NCBI GenBank assembly: GCA_049297855.1
Contig: JBAQVB010000027.1
Span: forward strand, 1-37,477
DNA: 37,477 nucleotides
Origin: CAXYVX01 sp049297855
GTDB lineage: Bacteria; Patescibacteriota; Saccharimonadia; Saccharimonadales; Saccharimonadaceae
Direction: 5' to 3'
The notes beneath the pieces were generated by a model. The model saw only the letters and a list, made by a program, of their open reading frames with translations, was not told the origin of the DNA and did not search any database. Within the stretch, counting starts at the first letter, position 1. Each line of letters starts with the position of its first letter. Made by a program: the position numbers and the translations under genes. Below, piece after piece: positions 31,946 through 37,477 of this stretch.

Positions 31946-32035
31946 TAACTAATCGTCGACGCGCAATGGGCAATTAGTGAACGTTATAATCGCCACGAAT
32001 TTGTCCAGATAAGTTACGTCACCGATCCTCATCCA

Positions 32036-32064
32036 TTGTAATTTATAGTGGTTTATGTTAAGAT
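32036..32064 (+). promoter_or_regulatory. Promoter of the unknown gene at 32089
   Basis: TTGTAA (32036-32041), 17-base spacer, TAAGAT (32059-32064), extended by TGT. The leader is about 18 bases with no Shine-Dalgarno. Confidence 0.6.
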
Positions 32065-32088
32065 ATGCGAATAACGATTTGAACAATT

Positions 32089-32397
32089 ATGAACGGAAAT
32101 CACCTAAATAAGCATCAATCTGGCGAGTCGGATGAGCCGAGCGTTTCGCCGTGGATTAGCGACCAGACAAAATCGCCTGAGTTTCCGACGCATTCGTCCG
32201 AGGAAATTGACGAGATTCTCAGTGGTAAAAGTCAAGATACGTTGAATCAAGGTGACGTTCAGTGGCTCGAGGCGCAAAACCGCGGCGACGATCTGATGGA
32301 TGCGATTAAATCTCGTCCTGAGATATTTGACAGCTCGATTAAACAGGAGCAAATTTATGCGCGGCTTTTACTTGATATTACCAAACGCATCTTATAA
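32089..32397 (+). CDS. Unknown small acidic protein
   Basis: The protein has 102 residues and is not recognised. Residues 1-35 are polar and probably disordered (HQSGESDEPSVSPWIS); the rest looks helical (SSEEIDEILSGKSQDTLNQG and YARLLLDITKRIL). There is no signal peptide, membrane span or cysteine. A promoter-like element stands directly upstream, and the T-box promoter follows 47 bases after its stop. Could be cytoplasmic; nothing in the neighbourhood fixes a role. Confidence 0.6.
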   Translation: MNGNHLNKHQSGESDEPSVSPWISDQTKSPEFPTHSSEEIDEILSGKSQDTLNQGDVQWLEAQNRGDDLMDAIKSRPEIFDSSIKQEQIYARLLLDITKRIL

Positions 32398-32443
32398 ATG
32401 ATTCATCGCTGGGTTGGAAATCGTATCGACGCGAGCGTATGAT

Positions 32444-32472
32444 TTGCATTTTTTGATTGAATTTTGTAAAAT
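32444..32472 (+). promoter_or_regulatory. Promoter of the T-box/ileS operon
   Basis: TTGCAT (32444-32449), 17-base spacer, TAAAAT (32467-32472). The predicted start near 32479 is just ahead of T-box stem I. Confidence 0.75.
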
Positions 32473-32478
32473 AAACAC

Positions 32479-32648
32479 AAGACGTTGAGCGGTTATCAGC
32501 CGCGAGTCGCCGGAAGAAATTGCACACGATCGTGCGAAATTAGACCCGGCCGTCATTGACGCGACAGATCGAATTAATTGAGCGCTAGGATTTTCTAGAA
32601 GTTGGATGGTAACGCCCGCCCGGGTTCCAACATCGGGGCGGGTTTTTG
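32479..32648 (+). promoter_or_regulatory. T-box riboswitch, isoleucine tRNA-sensing, transcriptional
   Basis: Stem I is very short: GAC (32481-32483) with GTC (32506-32508), an internal loop, and GCGG (32489-32492) with CCGC (32500-32503). Its 7-base loop TTATCAG holds AUC, an Ile codon. Two hairpins follow (32520-32537 and 32551-32561). Antiterminator: A1 is GTTGGA (32601-32606) with TCCAAC (32626-32631); the 7-base bulge is TGGTAAC (consensus UGGNACC, its UGGU matching a tRNA ending ACCA); A2 is GCCC (32614-32617) with GGGT (32622-32625). The competing terminator is CCCGCCC (32615-32621) with GGGCGGG (32636-32642) and T5. Uncharged tRNA-Ile should favour read-through into the operon that contains ileS. 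Confidence 0.9.
32615..32647 (+). terminator. T-box attenuator terminator
   Basis: All-GC 7-bp stem CCCGCCC / GGGCGGG, 14-base loop, then TTTTT (32643-32647). Its left arm is shared with antiterminator helix A2, so the two cannot coexist. Confidence 0.9.
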
Positions 32649-32714
32649 TTATGAAAAAAATCGGCTGAACACTGAAAAAGGATCGATCATTTGGAAAATT
32701 ACAGAAAGGAGACA

Positions 32715-33284
32715 ATGCTTAGTGGTAAAATAACTCTCGTTTCGTCAAATCTCAACAAAGTGCGGGATTTGTCGGAATTGTTGGATGTTAAATTAGATCA
32801 TGCCAATATCGAATTGGTCGAGGTTCAAGATCTGGATGTCGCGGAGGTCGTCAAGGAGAAAGCGCTGGCCGCCTACAAGATTTTGAAAAAACCGGTGCTG
32901 GTCGATGACGCCGGGCTGACATTTAACGCTTGGGGAAAATTACCGGGCGCCCTGATAAAATATTTTATTCATAGCGTTGGCGTCGCTGGAATTATTAAAA
33001 TGTTGGACGGATTTGACGATAAAACCGGTTACATGAGCGCCGCACTTGGCTACGCTGATGAAAACGGGGTGAAAATATATGTTGGTAAGGTTGATGGAAA
33101 AATTTCGTCAACCGTCAAAGGCGACGCCGGTTGGGGCTATGACGTGATTTTTATTCCAGATGGCGAAAAGGAAACATGCTCTGAGATTAAAATGCGTAAC
33201 CCAGCAAAATATTGGTATTATTCGGCGCGCAAACGGGCAACCGATAAGATGAAACAAGCATTACAAAAGGAGGTCAAACTATGA
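32715..33284 (+). CDS. HAM1/RdgB-family non-canonical NTP pyrophosphatase
   Basis: The protein has 189 residues. The ATG at 32715 follows GAAAGGAG (32704-32711). The family removes deaminated purine nucleotides (ITP, XTP). ITLVSSNLNKVRDLSELL is the N-terminal substrate motif (usual form TxNxxKxxE), KPVLVDDAGLTFNAWGKLPG carries the metal-binding Asp pair, and GDAGWGYDVIFIPDG is the conserved GYDPxF block. The usual SHR near the end is replaced by YYSARKRA, so it is a divergent member. First gene of the T-box operon, a surprising partner for ileS. Its last nine residues (QALQKEVKL) equal those of the kinase-like protein, because of the direct repeat. Confidence 0.85.
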   Translation: MLSGKITLVSSNLNKVRDLSELLDVKLDHANIELVEVQDLDVAEVVKEKALAAYKILKKPVLVDDAGLTFNAWGKLPGALIKYFIHSVGVAGIIKMLDGFDDKTGYMSAALGYADENGVKIYVGKVDGKISSTVKGDAGWGYDVIFIPDGEKETCSEIKMRNPAKYWYYSARKRATDKMKQALQKEVKL

Positions 33285-33303
33285 AATTCAAAGCTAATTC
33301 GCG
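33255..33303 (+). repeat. 49-bp direct repeat, copy 1
   Basis: Spans the 3' end of the HAM1-type gene, a Shine-Dalgarno (AAAAGGAGGT) and eight ileS-like start codons. Identical to 34059-34107 except C at 33275 (T at 34079). Confidence 0.95.
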
Positions 33304-33343
33304 TCACCCGTTGTCAAAATGCGAAAAAATAAGGTGTCATTAA
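33281..33343 (+). pseudogene. Vestigial duplicate of the ileS 5' end
   Basis: A 20-residue frame that begins MKFKANSR, exactly like IleRS, then HPLSKCEKIRCH and stop. The true IleRS reads RSAAEYEKDW after the same eight residues, and the EK pair still lines up. So this is a decayed copy of the start of ileS, left between the HAM1-type gene and the kinase-like gene. Confidence 0.8.
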
Positions 33344-33347
33344 ATTC

Positions 33348-34088
33348 ATGCAGATAAAGAAAACGGAATTTAACGGCCACGCGGCGTTCCGCAAGTCAGC
33401 CACCACGCCGGGCGATTTGGCGCGTCTGACGGTGGAAACTTCGGTTTATCGGCGACTCAAGGGCAATCCGCACGCGCCTCAAGTTTATGAAGCAACGCCG
33501 AAGTCTTTGACGCTCGAATGTATCGAAGGTGAATCGTTGGCGGATTATTTGCAGCGGGTGAATCAGCCGGATGTCGCGCGGCGACCGAGTTTGCGCCAAA
33601 CGATGAAACTGTTGGATCGATACGTGGCGGCCGAAACAGCGCTGCTCGCGGATGGAGTTTTGTATCGCGATTTGAATTTGCAGCACGTGATTTTTACCGG
33701 TCAAAAAACGGTGATGATTGATTTTGAGGCATCGCTGATTCAGGATCAGCCGCCCGGCTGGGTGACGCTTCCGCGGGCGCGTGGCACTTGGGAAGATATG
33801 GCTCCAGAGGAGTTTGTGGCCGGTAACGCGCTTAATTCGCGCACGGCGTCCTATCGCGTGGCGGTCGTGGCGCATTTGATGTTGACCGGTCATCTGCCGT
33901 TTCGCCATGGTTTTAAAAACTTGTCGCAGGCGCGGCGTTGGCGTTTAAAGCGCCCGCTGATGATTGATCGCGATCTGCCAAAAGCTATGCGCAAAACGAT
34001 TGCCGCGTCACTACAAATCGAGCCGGCCAAGCGGCACAAGAATCCGAAAAATTTTTTTCAAGCATTACAAAAGGAGGTTAAACTATGA
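33348..34088 (+). CDS. Small protein-kinase-like protein (possibly atypical or inactive)
   Basis: The protein has 246 residues with a protein-kinase fold. FNGHAAFRKSA may hold the ATP-binding Lys, but no Gly-rich loop is seen. LTLECIEGESLADYL is the hinge and following helix. The catalytic loop is VLYRDLNLQHVIF: Asp is kept, but the Asn five residues later is His. Metal motif: VMIDFEAS, with DFE in place of DFG. DMAPEE fits the APE motif, followed by YRVAVVAHLMLTGHLPF. It might be active like small Bud32/RIO types or be a pseudokinase. AAGGTG (33331-33336) lies 11 bases ahead. Bracketed by the 49-bp repeats and so probably inserted into the operon. Its end overlaps the ileS start (ATGA). Confidence 0.75.
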   Translation: MQIKKTEFNGHAAFRKSATTPGDLARLTVETSVYRRLKGNPHAPQVYEATPKSLTLECIEGESLADYLQRVNQPDVARRPSLRQTMKLLDRYVAAETALLADGVLYRDLNLQHVIFTGQKTVMIDFEASLIQDQPPGWVTLPRARGTWEDMAPEEFVAGNALNSRTASYRVAVVAHLMLTGHLPFRHGFKNLSQARRWRLKRPLMIDRDLPKAMRKTIAASLQIEPAKRHKNPKNFFQALQKEVKL

Positions 34089-34107
34089 AATTCAAAGCTA
34101 ATTCGCG
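34059..34107 (+). repeat. 49-bp direct repeat, copy 2
   Basis: The matching copy at the kinase-ileS junction. Here it supplies the kinase's last nine codons, the ileS Shine-Dalgarno and the first ileS codons. Confidence 0.95.
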
Positions 34108-37100
34108 CCGATCGGCCGCGGAATACGAAAAAGATTGGGTTGGACGCTGGAAAAAGGACAAAGCTTTTGAAAAGTCGGTAGAAAATCGTGACGCCGACAG
34201 CGCGTATGTTTTCTATGATGGCCCGCCATTTATCACCGGTGTGCCGCATTATGGCACGCTACTCAGTTCGATCGTAAAGGACGCCGTGCCACGTTATTGG
34301 ACAATGAAAGGCAAACGCGTCGAACGTCGCTGGGGTTGGGATTGTCACGGCTTACCGGCGGAAAATTTCGTGGAAAAACAGTTAGGGATTGTTGATCACC
34401 GCCAAATTCTAACAGATGACCGGCACCGTTTTGAGCCGATCGAAAACGTGCCGGCTTCTGGCATTAACGCGCATTTGAATATTACACGGTTATCTAAAAA
34501 AGAATGGAACGACACTACCGCAAAATTAGCGCCACATAATGAAAAAACTGGTGAAACTTTGCCGGTGATCAGTCTGGAAAAATACATTGAAACCGCACAC
34601 CAAAGTATGAAGGATAATTCCGAAACCTGGAAACCAATCGTTGATCGCATTGGGCGCTGGGTTGACATGAGTCAGCCATATCGCACAATGAACCCAGATT
34701 TTATGGAGAGCGTCTGGTGGGCGTTTAAAAAATTTTACGACGCGGGCAAAATTTATGAGGGTGCCAAGGTTTTAATGTATGACACGCATTTCGCGACGCC
34801 GGTTGCCAAGGCCGAGGTGACAATGGACAACGACGCTTATCAAAAAGTGACTGACCCGAGCGTGTATGTGAAGTTTCGACTAGAAAACAGCGTTGGAATG
34901 AGTGGGGAAAATATTTTTAGTCAACTTGTGGGCGGCTTAAGTAAAAATGATGTTGAGTTTAACAAAAATCTTGACTGGCTCGACGATTATTTGCGCCAAG
35001 ATAAACCAATTTACATGTTGGCCTGGACCACGACGCCGTGGACTTTGCCAGGCAATACGGCACTAGCCGTCAACAGCAAAATGCAATATTCGCTCGTTAG
35101 ATCTCTTGGCGAAGGCGAGGATAATTCCGAGAATGTATTTATCATTGCGCATGATCTAGTCGCGAAAGTTTTGGGCGATAGCACGTATACAATTTTAGCA
35201 ACCTTTTCTGGATCCAAACTTGTCGGTTTGTCGTATGATCCGCTATTTGATTTTAGCGTTAAAGAAACGCATGGCGACTTATCAAAAATATATGATAAAT
35301 GTCTGGCTAATTATTATGAAAATGATATTGATAGCATTAACAAAATTTGGTCAGCCGATTACGTTAGCGACGAATCCGGTACTGGCGTCGTGCACATCGC
35401 GCCGATTTACGGCGAAGATGATTACGAACTAGGGAAACAGAATCACATTCCGGCGCGCGAAACGATGGATGAAAACGGTTTTTATTGGCCGGCGATTTCC
35501 GCAAAATTAGACGAAATTTTCAAACAAAGTTTCGGTGAAAACTATCGCGAGATTTTAAAAAAGGCCGAAGTCAAAACCGATAAGAATGGCAGTTACGAAG
35601 CATTTTCGTCCAACAAAATGATCGCTAAAGCTTTGGAAAAAACGGGATTCATTTGGAAAATTGAGATGATTCGTCACGAATATCCGTTCAATCCGCGATC
35701 AAAACAACGCATTATGTATCGCGCCATTCCGAGTTGGTTCTTTGACGTAGCGGGCGAAAAACCGCTGTTGTTATCCCAAAACGAAAATATTAATTGGTTT
35801 CCGGAGCATCTGAAACACGGCCGATTTGCTAAAAATATTGAGCAAGCGCCGGACTGGAACCTCAGTCGCGATCGTTTCTGGGCGACGGCTATGCCAATTT
35901 GGAAAGGTGACAGAGGCTCAATAAAAGTCATCGGTTCATATGCGGAGCTGAAAGAATTGTCTGGCGTGGAGTTAGACGATTACCACCGACCGTGGGTTGA
36001 TAATATTACGTTTGAAATCGATGGCGAGCATTTCAGCCGCATCGACAAAGTCCTTGACGGTTGGTTTGAATCTGGTAGCATGCCGTTTGCCCAACTACAT
36101 TATCCATTTGAAAATCAGGAAAATTTTGAGCAAAATTACCCAGCCGATTTTATTGTTGAATACATTGGCCAGGTGCGCGCCTGGTTCTATTATGTCCACG
36201 TCGTTAATACGACGTTAGCGGATATCGGAGCATTTGGTCAAGATCGTCGCGGCGATCAAGAAAATGCTTTCAAGAATGTGATCACAACTGGTGTAATCGC
36301 TGGTAATGACGGTCGTAAAATGAGTAAATCGCTCGGCAATTTCACCGACCCGAATGAGCTCATGGACAAATTTAGCGCTGATAGTTTGCGGTTTTTGCTG
36401 TTGTCAAGCCCGCTATTGAATGGCGAAGATTTCACTCTGAAAGACAAGGATGTGTCGGACGTGTCGCGCAAATTGAACATGATTTGGAATATGTATGATT
36501 TCTTTACGATGTACGCGGAAGTGGACGGTTGGCAGTGGAACGAAAAATCGGATATTTCACTGGCGGAACTCAAGAATCCTCTGGACATCTGGATCGTGTC
36601 ACGTTTGCATCAGCTAATCGCGGCAGTTGAACGCAATATGAACGCTTATAATATTCCAGAGGCGCTAGCGCCGGTGATTCCGTTTTTGGATGACGCCAGC
36701 AACTGGTTCGTGCGCCGCAGTCGCCGTCGCTTTTGGAAAAATGAAAATGCGACCGACAAAGACGAAGCCTTCCGAACTTTGCATTACGTGTTGTTGCGGT
36801 TGTCCTACGTTTTGGCGCCATTTACGCCGTTTTTAGCCGAGGAATTGTATCGCGATTTGACGGATGATAGTGAATCGATTCATCTGAAAAATTGGTGGCC
36901 AGCCGGCGAAATTGATGATAAAGTTTTGGCTGACATGGCGCGCACGCGCGAACTGATCGCCAACGGCTTGGCGCTACGCATGCAAAAGGACGAAAATCAG
37001 GCGGCACTCAAAATCCGCCAACCGCTGGCGTTGGCTAGCTACGCGGGCACGAAACTGAGTGCCGATTACGAGCAAATCATGTTGGAGGAGCTCAACGTAA

Positions 37101-37474
37101 AACGCATTGATTGGGTGAAAAATCTGGATAAACATTTGGCGAAATACGATAAGGTTGAGGGAAAAATTGATCCGGAAACTTGGTTGGAAATCAGTAAAAA
37201 GTTGACGACCGAGTTGAAACGTGAAGGTTTGGCGCGCGAAATCATTCGCGCCGTGCAGTCGGCGCGCAAAGCGGCTAAATTAAACGTGGACGATCGAATA
37301 ATTTTGGAACTAGAAACAACAGATGACGAGTTGAGAAAAGCGCTCGATGAATTTAACGATTTGATTGCGGCGGAAACACTCGCCACCGACATGTTTGGCG
37401 TTAACAAAGGCCATGAAACTAATGTAAAAATTAGCGGCTACGCGTTGACAATCCGTCTCGTAAAAGTTGATTAG
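34085..37474 (+). CDS. ileS: Isoleucyl-tRNA synthetase
   Basis: The protein has 1129 residues, complete, and longer than E. coli IleRS (938); it resembles the long eukaryote-like type. It charges tRNA-Ile and edits valine. FYDGPPFITGVPHYGTLL holds the HIGH motif as HYGT (His55 to Thr58). WGWDCHGLPAENFVEKQLG is the conserved block after it. LAWTTTPWTLPGNTALAV is the editing-domain threonine-rich motif. DGRKMSKSLGNFTDPNE holds KMSKS (745-749). The anticodon-binding domain follows (about 830-1000) with a C-terminal extension. No zinc-knuckle cysteines are seen at the end. AAAAGGAGGT precedes the ATG. Controlled by the T-box at 32479-32648. Confidence 0.96.
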   Translation: MKFKANSRRSAAEYEKDWVGRWKKDKAFEKSVENRDADSAYVFYDGPPFITGVPHYGTLLSSIVKDAVPRYWTMKGKRVERRWGWDCHGLPAENFVEKQLGIVDHRQILTDDRHRFEPIENVPASGINAHLNITRLSKKEWNDTTAKLAPHNEKTGETLPVISLEKYIETAHQSMKDNSETWKPIVDRIGRWVDMSQPYRTMNPDFMESVWWAFKKFYDAGKIYEGAKVLMYDTHFATPVAKAEVTMDNDAYQKVTDPSVYVKFRLENSVGMSGENIFSQLVGGLSKNDVEFNKNLDWLDDYLRQDKPIYMLAWTTTPWTLPGNTALAVNSKMQYSLVRSLGEGEDNSENVFIIAHDLVAKVLGDSTYTILATFSGSKLVGLSYDPLFDFSVKETHGDLSKIYDKCLANYYENDIDSINKIWSADYVSDESGTGVVHIAPIYGEDDYELGKQNHIPARETMDENGFYWPAISAKLDEIFKQSFGENYREILKKAEVKTDKNGSYEAFSSNKMIAKALEKTGFIWKIEMIRHEYPFNPRSKQRIMYRAIPSWFFDVAGEKPLLLSQNENINWFPEHLKHGRFAKNIEQAPDWNLSRDRFWATAMPIWKGDRGSIKVIGSYAELKELSGVELDDYHRPWVDNITFEIDGEHFSRIDKVLDGWFESGSMPFAQLHYPFENQENFEQNYPADFIVEYIGQVRAWFYYVHVVNTTLADIGAFGQDRRGDQENAFKNVITTGVIAGNDGRKMSKSLGNFTDPNELMDKFSADSLRFLLLSSPLLNGEDFTLKDKDVSDVSRKLNMIWNMYDFFTMYAEVDGWQWNEKSDISLAELKNPLDIWIVSRLHQLIAAVERNMNAYNIPEALAPVIPFLDDASNWFVRRSRRRFWKNENATDKDEAFRTLHYVLLRLSYVLAPFTPFLAEELYRDLTDDSESIHLKNWWPAGEIDDKVLADMARTRELIANGLALRMQKDENQAALKIRQPLALASYAGTKLSADYEQIMLEELNVKRIDWVKNLDKHLAKYDKVEGKIDPETWLEISKKLTTELKREGLAREIIRAVQSARKAAKLNVDDRIILELETTDDELRKALDEFNDLIAAETLATDMFGVNKGHETNVKISGYALTIRLVKVD

Positions 37475-37477
37475 CGG

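Noticed and set aside
31948..31978. ACTAAT/ATTAGT inverted repeat after the surface cluster as a terminator
   Set aside because: The stem is only 6 bp with a 19-base loop and no T-run.
32615..32647. The GC hairpin as an ordinary terminator of the gene at 32089
   Set aside because: A promoter lies between that gene and the hairpin, and the left arm takes part in a full T-box antiterminator.

Overview
The window reads as a stretch of chromosome from a small-genome, Gram-positive-like bacterium of the Candidate Phyla Radiation, most likely a member of Saccharibacteria (TM7). This is an inference. It rests on compact, closely spaced genes, the standard stop codons, LPxTG-like sorting signals, no outer-membrane genes, a C-minus L31 gene inserted between rpsB and tsf, and the absence of pyrH from the rpsB-tsf-frr-uppS cluster. 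No tRNA, rRNA, CRISPR array, transposase or origin was seen.

Layout. 1-5980 is a cell-surface region. It holds the 3' end of a membrane protein gene, a small acidic DUF5663-like gene, a terminator, two long secreted proteins (one with LPQTG, one with three DUF11 repeats) and a second DUF5663-like paralogue. 5994-9714 on the minus strand carries fmt, def and priA. 9786-15259 carries a phosphoribosyltransferase, a winged-helix regulator, a histidine phosphatase, recJ and an ABC-F ATPase. 15304-18677 holds rpsU, a yqeY-like gene, adk, and on the minus strand map and prfA. 18777-23550 holds a coiled-coil membrane protein, then rpsB, rpmE, tsf, an unknown gene, frr and uppS. 23607-27872 is ftsA, ftsZ, nrdR, a cysteine-free thioredoxin-fold protein and a VKOR protein. 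28044-31945 is a four-gene surface cluster. 32089-37474 holds an unknown small gene and a T-box-controlled operon: a HAM1-family pyrophosphatase, a kinase-like gene and ileS.

The most striking observations are as follows. (1) The 28044-31945 cluster has the composition of the WxL/csc cell-surface complexes of lactobacilli: a large RCC1-repeat protein ending in a WxL-like domain, a small LPPNTG-anchored protein, a small WxL-like protein, and a DUF916/DUF3324-like membrane protein. Its first gene is broken by a G6 run. (2) The ileS operon leader is a T-box with a very short stem I whose loop carries the isoleucine codon AUC, a clear antiterminator and an intrinsic terminator. (3) A 49-bp direct repeat and a dead copy of the ileS 5' end bracket the kinase-like gene, the footprint of an insertion or duplication. 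(4) About eleven genes start 3-11 bases after an extended -10 box and have no Shine-Dalgarno, so leaderless transcripts appear common here, next to other genes with strong AAAGGAG sites.

How the genes work together. Most are housekeeping genes for translation (S2, L31, EF-Ts, RRF, S21, RF1, IleRS, formylation, deformylation, Met removal), replication and repair (PriA, RecJ), nucleotide control (Adk, NrdR, HAM1), envelope precursor synthesis (UppS) and division (FtsA, FtsZ). The rest is accessory surface machinery, probably for contact with a host cell or with the cell's own peptidoglycan. All functional statements come from sequence motifs read by eye; no database search was run.
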